Source: Epithemia pelagica
Taxonomy: Eukaryota > Bacillariophyta > Bacillariophyceae > Surirellales > Surirellaceae
Assembly (NCBI GenBank): GCA_946965045.2
Contig: OX337230.1
Span: 2,728,001-2,792,000, forward strand
DNA length: 64,000 nt
Direction of reading: 5' to 3'
This document shows, piece by piece, positions 20,801 through 30,224 of this stretch (positions are counted from its first letter, which is position 1; every line of letters starts with the position of its first letter). A program made the translations under genes and the position numbers. Under the pieces are notes generated by a model. The model was not told the DNA's origin and did not search any database. It worked only from the letters and a program-made list of their open reading frames with translations.

Positions 20801-23517
20801 TTGACGAATTGCTTGGTAGACTTGATACCATAAATGTCAGTAACCAAAGTATCACGACCAACAAAAATCTGAGCAATCTTGCCACCATGGTTAACAGCCG
20901 GGGTGTCGGAGAAGATGGAGTCAGTGGCAACGGGTTCATGCCGTCGTGGTAGGTTAAGGATAGGATTCCGGGCCTTAAAATGTTTCTTCAAGGTATCCTG
21001 GTCAAAGGAAATGTGTCCATGACGAGTTGTATGCTTGAACGTATCTGCGATTACATCTTCCGATTGCCACCCAAAGAAAGGGCGAAATTTCTTCCAGTCG
21101 TATTGTTCCTTGTAGAGCTTGTGGACAGACGCATGAAGTGTGGGGTCGTTGCCATCTTGATCAGCATAGATGGAAAAGAAGGAAGGTGTATCGGGGCCAT
21201 GATCATATGGGAGATCAAGGAGGAGATTCAAAGTGCATACAACGCGATCGGTATACTCCCCATATTGGTCATAGGGGTACGTTTCCATACTACCATCAGT
21301 CTCCACAGATGTCCAGTTCGGTGCAGGGTCTTGATGGGGGTCTGGATGGGTATGGTCAAGTACAGAAGGATCCCAGATATGGGGTGAAGTGAACACAATA
21401 TGCGGATATTTATCCATATCGTCATCAGAAGGGATTCCCAGAGATTGAATGTATGCAAGGCCATCCTTGATTCGTAAGGGCAATGCACGTCCATCAAGGG
21501 TAGTAATGCGTTGTTTGCCATCAACCTTGACGGATCGTTCGTCGACAGATAGGCCGAAATGTTCAAATTGCGCTGGGGCATGGATAGATAAACCCTTTCC
21601 ATAGTGGGCATACTCATTGAAGATACCAATAATGGGTCCATCACTTGTATCAAACTTGGCAGCACACGTAACAACTGGAAGGCCAGTCAATTCATGATTG
21701 TCAATACCTACGATGGTAATATGACGTCCGGTTTTGGCAAGGATGCGCATGTCAGATCCTGCAAGGCCTCCATTGGCACCTCGATCGATGAGTTGATTAC
21801 CAGAAAAGGTGGATTTGCGGGAGAATAGATACCGTGACATATGAACCTTTTGCTTGTGATCGGCAGAAGACTTGAACTTGACTTTAGGACTTGACTTTGT
21901 CGTAGAAGTTGACAAGATGTTGCTGAGGTCAGATGCTGGATGATTGATATCTGTCGATGCAATAGCCTGGTGTACGAACTGGGTAACCGGATCAGAGGAT
22001 GTATCGAATGGATCTTGTTCTGGTGCATCTTGATGGGTATCACCAATGTTGTTGGCATCAGGATCAGGGTCCGGTTCAGGATCAATGTCAAGAGAATGTG
22101 TTTGGACCTTGCGTGGAGTTGTCGGGGAATCTTGGACGGATTTATTGAAGTCGACAATGATTTGCCGATCCTCTTCAGAGAGTTTAAACCATACATCTCT
22201 TGGAAGGCTGATTTTCGACGAAGTTGGGGACTTTTCGGATTGGATATTCGTGTTGTTGATCTGGTAGTCAGGGGGCTCCACTGGTTCAAAAGGTTCATCC
22301 AATTGAAATTCATGTTGCTTTACATGACGACGACGGTTAGACGCAGAAGTTCGGGTAGCTTGGTCATGGTCAAAAGCAGCATCAAGAAGCAGGCGGAAAT
22401 ATGATTGATAACAGAGAGATTTGGCTCCAGATTTTGTGTTGACAACGTTATCCAAGATCTTGACTCGTCTTAAATCAGGTACTTTTTCAACAGCTTGCAT
22501 AAGGAAGGTCATCCTTGTATGGTCATGGATACAATCCGACAGTGGTACAAGGTTATCCAGAAGTCGTAGCTGTTCTTGGAAATGTAGGAGAAACTGACGA
22601 GTTGTACCACGCCAAGAGTCATCCAGTCGAAGATTCGAAATGTAGCTTGTTAGGCGTAACACTTCTCGCTTAGCTAGATCAGATTCAGTGTGTAAAACAT
22701 GGAGTTTCTTCAAGACGGCTCTTGCATCTTCATCATGTTCATGTTCTCGAACGTATGCTCTTCCTTGGTCGGTTTGGATAATACGTACAAGTACAGAATA
22801 GACAAAGACTTGTTGTTCTCGGAAAAGTAACTCTGCGCATTCGTCATCCTTGGGTACCTTGTAATTGAAATCAAGAACATTCGACAATCCTTGTGCTTTC
22901 GCAGTTGATTTGAATACACGCCAAAACGAATCAAAGTATCGTTCGTCTTTGAATGATTCAAATGCTGTTGCATCTCTTTTGGTTCCTTTCTTGAAAGCAG
23001 AGAGATCTAACATGGATTGAGATGTTGTAGAGGATGTAGTGGGAGATCGGGATGATACGGAGTGTGCAGGTGATTTCAGAGGAGAAACTGGGTCTTGGTT
23101 CATACCAGACTTGGTAAAGTCGGTGTTGATCCTCCAATCGTCATATTGGTCCCTCGTGAGGTTCATCCATGTAGCACGGGGTAGTTTTCCATGTTGGAGT
23201 TGCCGTTGTTGTAGTAACCAATATGCCATTAGTTTGAGTTGTAATCTTGTACTTGTCTGTAGGTCGTTGACTTGCTTTCCAACCTTGTATTGCATGAGAT
23301 CCTTGAGTGTCTCCTCGGGATCAGTTGCAACATGGTCGAGGACATGAAGGATATGTTCAAAACCATGATGTCGCATCCACTTTTGAAGTGATTGGGCTCG
23401 TTCATCATTACAACCAAAGATGCCTTTAGTTATATGGTCGAAGAGATCTTGGTCGGTTATATGACTTGACTTGTCCTCAGGAGGAGTAAACGGTGTCTTG
23501 GGAGGTGTCGCTTCCAT
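17836..23517 (-). CDS. Copia gag-pol polyprotein, element 1
   Basis: 1,893 residues from the ATG at 23517; the TAG stop lies six bases into the 3' LTR. Order by approximate residue: gag 1-450; protease about 575 (LIDRGANGGLAGSDMRIL); integrase about 860-960 with Asp in ATDSIFSDTP, Asp in LISDGGSS and Glu in NKAENRYQ; reverse transcriptase about 1340-1600 with ADIGNAYLEA and the YVDD box (AVYVDDLAIVA, about 1519); RNase H about 1690-1830 with YMDAKERIP, YGSEFVAART and FGDNRSVV. The protease core reads D-R-G where D-[ST]-G is usual. There is no stop or frameshift between gag and pol, so both come from one polyprotein. Antisense ORFs within it are shadows. Confidence 0.95.
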   Translation of the reverse strand: MEATPPKTPFTPPEDKSSHITDQDLFDHITKGIFGCNDERAQSLQKWMRHHGFEHILHVLDHVATDPEETLKDLMQYKVGKQVNDLQTSTRLQLKLMAYWLLQQRQLQHGKLPRATWMNLTRDQYDDWRINTDFTKSGMNQDPVSPLKSPAHSVSSRSPTTSSTTSQSMLDLSAFKKGTKRDATAFESFKDERYFDSFWRVFKSTAKAQGLSNVLDFNYKVPKDDECAELLFREQQVFVYSVLVRIIQTDQGRAYVREHEHDEDARAVLKKLHVLHTESDLAKREVLRLTSYISNLRLDDSWRGTTRQFLLHFQEQLRLLDNLVPLSDCIHDHTRMTFLMQAVEKVPDLRRVKILDNVVNTKSGAKSLCYQSYFRLLLDAAFDHDQATRTSASNRRRHVKQHEFQLDEPFEPVEPPDYQINNTNIQSEKSPTSSKISLPRDVWFKLSEEDRQIIVDFNKSVQDSPTTPRKVQTHSLDIDPEPDPDPDANNIGDTHQDAPEQDPFDTSSDPVTQFVHQAIASTDINHPASDLSNILSTSTTKSSPKVKFKSSADHKQKVHMSRYLFSRKSTFSGNQLIDRGANGGLAGSDMRILAKTGRHITIVGIDNHELTGLPVVTCAAKFDTSDGPIIGIFNEYAHYGKGLSIHAPAQFEHFGLSVDERSVKVDGKQRITTLDGRALPLRIKDGLAYIQSLGIPSDDDMDKYPHIVFTSPHIWDPSVLDHTHPDPHQDPAPNWTSVETDGSMETYPYDQYGEYTDRVVCTLNLLLDLPYDHGPDTPSFFSIYADQDGNDPTLHASVHKLYKEQYDWKKFRPFFGWQSEDVIADTFKHTTRHGHISFDQDTLKKHFKARNPILNLPRRHEPVATDSIFSDTPAVNHGGKIAQIFVGRDTLVTDIYGIKSTKQFVNTLQDNIRTRGVMETLISDGGSSLISHKVKDILRTLLIGEYRSEPYHQHQNKAENRYQTVKRMTNAIMNASGCPASAWLLCLEYVCDLLNHTSSPTHSGRTPLEALTGTPPDITHLLFFPFWDEVYYRVDPSEPTSGSYPSSPAEKLGHWVGFAHNVGDAFTWKILTADNVILYRSAVRRVASTTPNLRVDISSGEESPHKPTDKQGDTVFIRSRSEDPSTPMPTIDYDDLVGRTFLCDTEENGERHRARVIKRVVDLEQDATKQEDRLKYIFRKSNSNVDEMISYNQLMEYIERDNQAQTTGDSLFRFRDVIAHQGPLNSSDPDYKGSKYNVLVDWETGETTYEPLSLIANDDPITVAIYAKKNGLLDLPGWKHLKRYVKTSKRLIRAAKQSRIKQVRRSIKYKFGFQVPRTYEEAVELDKQFGNTKWQDATELELSQIQSYNTFKNHGKAKFINGKLANAPEGYHKIRVHLVFDVKHDGGHKARLVADGHLTKEPVETIYSGVVSIRNLRIAIFLGTMNDMEIWGADIGNAYLEALTGEKIFIIAGPEFKELEGHILIIYKALYGLKSSGARWHDKLFDVLIDMGFSPSKADPDIWMKKAPGEDCYEYIAVYVDDLAIVAMDPEAVCKIFTEKYNFKLKGVGPIEYHLGCRYTKDPDGTLVSDPRRYIEKMMDTYERLFNEKPKKAKPPVIANDHPELDDSELLDEEGTQHFQTLIGQLQWLITIGRFDVFPATMTLSRFRAAPRIGHLKRAKRIYGYLMSFPDGSIRFRTGEPDLSALPIQEYDWSRTVYMDAKERIPEDCPTPLGRFVTTIHYVDANLMHDIVTGKAVTAILHFVNGTPVDWYSKRQATVETATYGSEFVAARTAVDQITELRLTLRYLGVPLREKSYVFGDNRSVVINSTTPHSIISKRHHLLSYHRVREAIAAKYVAFYWKDGKTNPADILSKHWEFAAVWPMLRSLLFWRGKIQESDEGIDNPHSTNCGEC

Positions 23518-23851
23518 GATGTTATTTGGTTGGTTCGATGTTTATTTAATGTGCGGTGTGATGTGGTTTATTTAATGTGTGATGTGATGTGAACCCGGAT
23601 GTACCACGTGTGCCACGTATGTACCACGTATGTGATACCCGGATGTGTGTTGTGATGTGCGACTCCTGGAAATTTCCGTTGATTCCGACAAATTTTCGCC
23701 GACTTTCAACAAATTTTCGCCGAATTTTCGCGATTTGACGGGAATGTGTGGCGTGTTGTGCGACCAAGGGTACCCGGATGTGCGTTGAGTTTAAGTCTTG
23801 GACGGAACTCGGTCTTGTGTCTGGTTTGGTGTAGAAGCTACGTAAAGTTAC

Positions 23852-24607
23852 TTATTCTTGGTCACTTTCGGCTCGGTACTGAAGACGAGATGCGGAATCG
23901 GTCACTGTAGTGGCTAGTTCTTCAACGTCGTCGTCTTCCAACAAGTGGTTCACGTGTTGAGTGAAGAGAGGGTAGATAGTCGCACGGAAATCCTGGCAGA
24001 GATGGATCTCGTGAACAAAGGAGACGTACTCGTCGAGACGAGTAGTCGGGGTAGGTAGCGGATTCGTCGTCGAGTTGACGATCCAGATGGTGTGGAAGTA
24101 GTTGGTTGGACGTTCAAAGGAGATGAATCGAATACGGATGGGTTCCACAGGGTTGCCCAACAGGGCTTGGACAATGAAACGGCGTCTCGAGCACTGATTC
24201 AAGAGGTCGAGAAGTCGTTGGATGTCCTCAAGGTCAGTCACGGGTTGGACGGACTGGAAATCGATCTCGCGTTCGGTTGTGGAACGGATCACGTCGGGGT
24301 CGGTAGTCGACTCAGTCGGCTCGCGGAAGTGTCGGATATGCGCAGTAAGAAGACGGCTCGTACGTCGGGTGCGAGTAGGGTTCAAACGGCGAGGCGGAGT
24401 CGAAGGTTGAGTCGGGATCGAAGGAGGCTGGACCACTTGGTCCGGGGTCTGGAAGGGATTCGGAGCACTGGCCTGAGTCGGGGTCGGTTTCGGAGTTTCA
24501 ATCAAGGGCTCGCCCGGATGGGCCACGGGTGGATGGAGTTCCTCCCCGCTTTGTTGGAAGGAATGAAAGATGTGTCGAATAGAGAGGTTGGAATCGTCGT
24601 GAGACAT
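23852..24607 (-). CDS. Extra ORF upstream of gag-pol, element 1
   Basis: 252 residues from the ATG at 24607, which reads MSHDDSNLSIRHIFHSF. It lies between the primer-binding site and gag-pol, in the same orientation, about 334 bp before the gag-pol start. Residues 20-90 are Pro/Thr/Arg-rich and probably disordered. Residues about 115-235 look folded (RRFIVQALLGNPVEPIRIRF, then HEIHLCQDFRATIYPLF). The C-terminus is acidic. A longer reading from 24667 would start inside the LTR and is less likely. A decayed counterpart with the same C-terminal ending is in element 2. Function unknown; most Copia elements have no such ORF. Confidence 0.75.
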   Translation of the reverse strand: MSHDDSNLSIRHIFHSFQQSGEELHPPVAHPGEPLIETPKPTPTQASAPNPFQTPDQVVQPPSIPTQPSTPPRRLNPTRTRRTSRLLTAHIRHFREPTESTTDPDVIRSTTEREIDFQSVQPVTDLEDIQRLLDLLNQCSRRRFIVQALLGNPVEPIRIRFISFERPTNYFHTIWIVNSTTNPLPTPTTRLDEYVSFVHEIHLCQDFRATIYPLFTQHVNHLLEDDDVEELATTVTDSASRLQYRAESDQE

Positions 24608-24628
24608 CGAAAGCTTCTCGGAAATAAA

Positions 24629-24645
24629 CGATGAGACTGTTAATC
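24629..24645 (-). other. Probable primer-binding site of element 1
   Basis: The 17 bases directly next to the 5' LTR read CGATGAGACTGTTAATC on the plus strand, which is the primer sense. CTGTTAA is a perfect seven-base anticodon loop with anticodon GUU (Asn), and the bases either side can pair as anticodon stem (A-U, G-C). The primer would end two bases into the 3' side of that stem, as with the 5'-half tRNA primer of Drosophila copia. No TGG (complement of CCA) is present. The identical 17 bases occur in element 2. Confidence 0.55.
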
Positions 24646-25403
24646 TGATAAACTTCTCTCGATTCAACAGGGGTTAGACAGATAGTTAGGATAGGTAAAA
24701 GGCTCGCTGAGCCGACAATCGAATCACCAACCGATACAACAATCCTCCACGGGTCAGAGAAGAGTTGCAAGTCGAAGTCCGCCGTGGGTGGGGGCAGTCG
24801 GTCCACTGATAAGAGGTAAGTCTTAAGATGAGTGTTAAAATGGTGATATTAATGATTGTGAGACGATTACTAACTAAGGTGGTTGACGGTGCCGAAGTCC
24901 TGGCTCTTGCATACGGCCATGGATCTGGTGTGATAGGTCCTCACTGATTGGAGTAGACCGGCATTGGTGTATATTGAATGTATAGGGTGATGGATAACAT
25001 GTATGGGATGCAACAGCTCTTGCTTTGTCGTGGTATAAGTCTTGTCCTGGGCGCGTTGCTGTTTGCATTCTTGGATTTGTGGGAACAGAGATATGGTCTC
25101 GCGTGATCGTGATTCGTGCTTTGATTACATAGACCGTTAGGTCGAATCGTGGATGCGCGTACTCGGATAGTAGAGGCGCGCACTTGATAGTTTTGGGCGC
25201 GCACGTGTTGGGCCATAGTTAATATCCGAGCGGTCGCCGATAACGCGTGCACTGCGAGCATGCCGTGGCCAAATTTATAGTTTCGCGAGCATGCCGACAT
25301 TCTTTTCTCACTTTTAGGAAAATGTCATCGGATGCCATAAAATACTAGCATCATTCGATGAGTTGTAGGTTTCGCCACCTAGTTTTCGGTGAGAATCCTA
25401 ACA
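24646..25403 (-). repeat. 5' LTR of Copia element 1
   Basis: 758 bp, nearly identical to 17084-17841. Confidence 0.95.
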
Positions 25404-25587
25404 AGAGGAAGCTGGAGAAATTTCCTGTTTCTCTTCGTCCGATCTTGGAGCTGTCATGCCAGCCTGTATTTTAAACACCCGACTACGAAACGGATCATCT
25501 TTTGTTTGATTCCTCACATTATGCTTTCTATTCCTGGTCTAATGAGCTGCTTGTTTCTTGACCGGCTTTGGACGACTCATCTCCTCT

Positions 25588-26353
25588 TGGCAGAACTCTC
25601 ATTGAGAATTCAGAAGGGTAATAGGCAGATAGGTAGGATAGGTAAAAGGCTCGCTGAGCCGACAATCGAATCACCAACCGATACAACAATCCTCCACGGG
25701 TCAGAGAAGAGTTGCAAGTCGAAGTCTGCCGTGGGTGGGGGCAGTCGGTCCACTGATAAGAGGTTAGTCTTAAGATGAGTGTTAAAATGGTGATATTAAT
25801 GATTGTGAGATGATTACTAACTAAGGTGTTTGATGAAGGTCGAGGTCCTGGCTCCTGTATACGGCCATGGATCTGGTGTGATAGGTCCTCAAATGGTTGG
25901 AGTAGACCTGCATTGTTGTATTGAAAGTATATGCAGTTGTATATCATATACCAATGCCAACAGCTCTTGCTTTGTTGTGATATAGGTAGTTTTCTTGGCG
26001 CGTTGTTGATTGCATTCTTGGAATTGTGGGAATGGAAATATGGTCTCGCGTGATCGTGATTCGTGCTTTGATTACTTAGGTCGTTGAGGTAAGTCGTGGA
26101 GGTGCTCACTCGGATCGTGATTGCGCGCGCTTGAGAATACTGGGCGCGCACGTGATGGGCCATAGTCAATATCCGAGCGGTCGCCGATAGCGCGTGCATT
26201 GCGAGCATGCCTTGGCCAAAATTATAGGTCCGCGAGCATGCCGTCATTCTTTTCTCACTTTTACACAAATGTCATCGGATGCCATAAAATACTAGCATCA
26301 GTCGATGTGTTGTAGATTCCACCATCACCTAGTTAAAGGTGAGAATCCTAACA
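25588..26353 (-). repeat. 3' LTR of Copia element 2
   Basis: 766 bp, bounded by CCTCT on its outer side and by the purine tract GTGGGGAG (minus strand) on its inner side. Confidence 0.95.
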
Positions 26354-26451
26354 CTCCCCACAATTCGTCGAGTGAGGATTGTTATTTTCCTTGTCATGCT
26401 TCTGAACGTTTCCTCCCCAGAAGAATATGATCTTGAACATGGTCCATACTT

Positions 26452-28871
26452 TCAAGAATTTCCAATGTTTGTTGAGAATGTCTCCTGGATGTTCTCATAG
26501 TCATCATTCTTGAGTTGGTAGGTCTTGTCGATGCCCTTTGAGCTATGCTCCCCAGGTGCCTTCTTCATCCAAACATTGGGATCTGCTTTAGTTGGTGACA
26601 AATCCATATCAATTGGGATGTCAAAGAAACAGTCACGCCGACATGCTCCTGAAGATTTCAATCCCTTTGAGGCCTTGTGCGTAATCAAGATGTGACCTGA
26701 TTCCTTGAGTTCTTGTCTTGCAACTATCAAGATCTTCTCTCCAGATAAAGCTTCCGGGTCGTGTGCAATTCCAACTTTTGTTCCCATATATCCATATCAT
26801 TGAGAATCCCAAGACAGGTGGTTGTATGGAAGTTGTGAACGGAAGTAGTACACAAAAGGATTGCCTCAACCGGTTCTTTGGTAAAAGCCTCGTCTGTGAT
26901 GAGAAGTGCTGGGCGACTATCATCATGTTTTACAAGATGGATTCGAATCTTGTTCTTGTGATACTCTTCTGGTGATGCATTTATCATTTCCCTTCTCTTG
27001 AACTGAGCTTGAACGCAATCCTTGACTTTTGTGAGGGATTGGATCTGTGAAGCCTGAAAGAGCTCAACTTCAGTAGTGTTGTGCCACTTTCTTTTACCAT
27101 GTTGCTTGTCTAACAAAACAACTAATTCTTCATTTGTCATTGAAACTTGATAACCAAACTTGTACTTGATGGAACAACAGACTTGCTTGATTCTTGACTG
27201 CTGTTTGGCAGCTTGAACAAGGTATTTACTGGTCTTGACAAAACGCTTGAGATGTTTCCATCCAAGTTCATTTAATAGATCATGTTTCTTGGCATAGGCA
27301 TCATTTACCATGAGTGACGGAGGCTCATAGATCATCTCCCCAGTCTCCCAATCAACAAGTATATTACAGTGACTTCTTTTGTAGTCAGGATTGTTGCTAA
27401 TACTTGACGGTTCTTGATCTGCAACAACGTCTCTGAACTGGAAAACGTCATCCTCAGTTTCCTGTGCTTGGTTGTCCTGTTTGATGTATTCCATATGTTG
27501 ACGGTATGAAATTGTCTTGTCAATGTCGGAAATGGATTTGCAGAAAGTGTACTTGATACAGTCTTCTTGCTTGAGAGCATCTTGTTCTAAATCAATGACG
27601 CATCTTATAAGACACGGTTGTGGTTGTGGTTGCTCCCCATTATACGGTTGTGGTTGCTCCCCATTTTCCTCTGGATCATAAACAAGGAAAGGTTGTCCAA
27701 TAGTGTCATCATGTTTAATCGTTGGAATTTGCGTGGATGGATCTTCACCTTTGCTACAAATGAAAACAATGTCAGCTTGCTTGCCGTTGGGTTCACTTGG
27801 AAGCGATTCCTCCCCTGAAGAGGTATCCACACAAAGGTTGCTGGGTGGCGTGGGTGCATCATGAAGAATGGCAGAGTAACAAAGGGTTTGAGTGTCCAGA
27901 GACAAAGTATCACCAATAGGAGGGGCAAAAACAAGCCAGTAGCCAAGTGTCGTGACAAAAGAGGGAGGGTAGGGACGGTAGGGACGGTGGGAGAGGGCAT
28001 ATGATTCGGTAAAGTAGGGGGCCTTGTCCGAGATAAGGAAGAAAAGAGGGTGGGTAATTCCGGGTGGGCGACCATTGAGGATCTCAAGAGGGATATGGCC
28101 CAAAACGGTCACGACGTATGTTGCCCTCTTAACGGTCTGATAACGGTTCTCAGCCATATTCTGATCTTGGAGGTTTGGTTTGGAAAAGTGTTCTCCAAGG
28201 AGGGGTGTGTAGAAGGAAGGTGTATCCGGTCCATGATCGTAAGGTAAATCCAAGAGAAGGTTGAGGTTACAGACAACACAATTGGTATATTTCCCAAACG
28301 CATCATTTGGATTACCATCATTTTCAACAGTCCTCAAAGAAGGTACCGTATCTTGCATGGGATCAAGATGCCAATGATTAAAGCCAGTCATGTGATTGTC
28401 GCCGGAGAAAGTAGACATGCGAGAGAGCAGATGTTGTGATGTCTGAACTTTCTGTTTACAATTGTTGTTCTTGGGACAATCATTAGGGATGGATGTTGTC
28501 TTGGTATTGGATTCCAAATTAGCAAGATTAGATGTTGGATGATTGACAACAAGATTGGTCACAACTTGAGGAACAAACCGGGGAATCAGATCAGAGAAAT
28601 TGTCTTGACGGTCTTTGGAAGCATCTTGAATTATGTCGTCAATCCGTGTACTACTACCAGGGTCAGGATCAGGTTCTGGATCAATGTCAAGAGTATGCGT
28701 CTGTTCCTTGCATGCAATTGTTGATGCATTCTGGGTAGACTTGTTGTACGCAATGATTACTTGACGACTGTTGTCAGTGAGTTTACTCCACAGATTTCTT
28801 GGAAGACTAATCTTTGGAAGCGAAGATGAATCCTTGGTCTTCATGTTAGTTCTCTTAATCCTGTCGTGCAT
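26452..28871 (-). pseudogene. Defective pol of element 2
   Basis: A 714-codon frame (26727-28871) is followed after a frameshift by a 111-codon frame (26452-26787). Homologous blocks to element 1 are recognisable: the gag-protease linker with TLDIDPEPDPDP, a stub of integrase ending MAENRYQTVKR, the post-integrase region with VDTSSGEESL, and the start of reverse transcriptase (ILITHKASKGLKSSGACRRD, then ADPNVWMKKAPGE). Missing are the DRGANGG protease core, the first two integrase Asp blocks, YVDD and RNase H. Together these gaps account for most of the size difference from element 1. Confidence 0.85.
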
Positions 28872-28943
28872 TTCTTTGGGTGATGGATTGCTGGTATCAA
28901 AATCTTGATCATATTGAAAGTCATGTTGCTTGGTATGCTTACG

Positions 28944-29720
28944 TTAGTTAGACTTTGGTGATCGAGTTGCTTGGTCATGATCATATGTGGCATCAAGGAG
29001 AAGACAGAAATATGATTGATAACAAAGTGTCTTTGCACCAGACAAGATGTTGACTTGTCGTAAATCAGGTACCTTTTCAACGGCTTTCATCAGGAAGGTC
29101 ATCCTAGTGGAGTGGCCAGGAATGTGATCAAACATTGATCCCAGATTGTCGAGAAGATGGAATTGGTGTTGAAAGTGGAGAAGAAACTGATAGGTTGTGC
29201 CGTGCCATGAATCATCGAGACAAAGATTGGAGATGTAGTTGTTAAGACGTAACACCTCTCTTTTTGCTAAACGAAATGACGAAATCCAACCTTGGTTCAG
29301 GCAAAGCTTGGTGAAGTCTGCATTGATTCTCCAATGATCGTAATCCGCCTTGGTGAGGTTCAACCAGGTTGAACGGGATATATCACACTGCTGCAGGGTT
29401 GAGGTTTGTTCTCGTGACCAATATGCTAGGATCTTCAGTTGATGCCTTGTATACGTCTTCAGGTTCATCGTCTTGTTCCCATACTTGTATTGTCCAAGGT
29501 CCTTGATATTCTTTTCTGGATTGACTGCAAGATAGTCGATGACATTCAGAATGTGTTCGAAACCACTATGTTTTATCCATTGATGAAGGGCTTGAGCTTG
29601 TTCCTCATCACATTCAAATAGATGCTGGGTGATATGATTGAACACTTGTGTATCTGATATGTCAGGCGGTACTGAGTCGTCAGAAGGAAGAGAAGGTGTC
29701 TTGGGGTATGTTGGATCCAT
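28944..29720 (-). pseudogene. Truncated gag of element 2
   Basis: 258 codons from the ATG at 29720, homologous to gag residues 1-390 of element 1 (for example IKHSGFEHILNVIDYLAVNP and EKVPDLRQVNIL). A block of about 100-150 residues is deleted between NQGWISS and LAKREVLRL, and a stop separates it from the pol frame. Still open over most of its length. Confidence 0.8.
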
Positions 29721-29885
29721 GGTAGTATATGGTTGGTTCGTTGTTTATTTAATGTGTGGTGTGATCTGAACCCGGATGTACCACGTGTGTGCCACGTATG
29801 TAAGTACCCGGATGTGTGTTGTGCTGGGAACCCGGATGTGCGGAACTCGGTTTTGTCTCTGGTTTGTTGTGGAAACTACTTAAAG

Positions 29886-30207
29886 ATACTTATCCTTGGT
29901 CACTTCCGGACTCGTTGCGGTGATCGAGTTGAACCGGGGAGTCAGGAATAATGGTAGCTTCCTCGTCTTGCTCGTAGTCCTAAGCAAAGTACTGGTCAGG
30001 TGAGTATTGGGAAGGTAGTTGCACGAAGTCCTGGTCCAGCTTGAGGTCCTGGAATAGGAGAGGGTTGATGACCCTAGCCTTAGCCAGGCTGGCCCTGTTG
30101 TTGGGTTGGGTAGCTTTGTCCTCTAACTCTTGTTTGTTGGTGTAGCTCAATCTGTACTCAATGTAGATGGGTAAGTATGATCTCCAATGCGACTGCAGGG
30201 CAATGAG
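29886..30207 (-). pseudogene. Remnant of the upstream ORF in element 2
   Basis: The minus strand ends with an acidic tail (ESGSDQG, stop near 29896) like the AESDQE ending of the element 1 upstream ORF. It contains an in-frame TAG about 30 codons before that end. It is shorter than the element 1 ORF (252 codons) and I could not find a full frame. Confidence 0.5.
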
Positions 30208-30224
30208 CGATGAGACTGTTAATC
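30208..30224 (-). other. Probable primer-binding site of element 2
   Basis: Same 17 bases (CGATGAGACTGTTAATC on plus) in the same position against the 5' LTR as in element 1, although the flanking LTR ends differ (TGGCAGAACT here, TGATAAACTT there). Conservation across sister families supports it as the priming site. Confidence 0.6.

Larger units (their letters stand above)
17084..25403 (-). mobile_element. Copia retrotransposon 1, apparently intact
   Basis: 8,320 bp. Its 758-bp LTRs (17084-17841 and 24646-25403) begin TGTTAGGATT and end TTTATCA in element orientation. It is flanked by a perfect 5-bp duplication AGAGG (17079-17083, 25404-25408). The LTRs differ at only three positions that I noticed (near 17146, 17210 and 17610), so the insertion is young. 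Next to the 5' LTR is a probable primer-binding site, and before the 3' LTR is a purine tract (GTGGGGAG). It carries an extra 252-codon ORF and then a 1,893-codon gag-pol with uninterrupted protease, integrase, reverse transcriptase and RNase H. I see no obvious disabling change. Confidence 0.95.
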
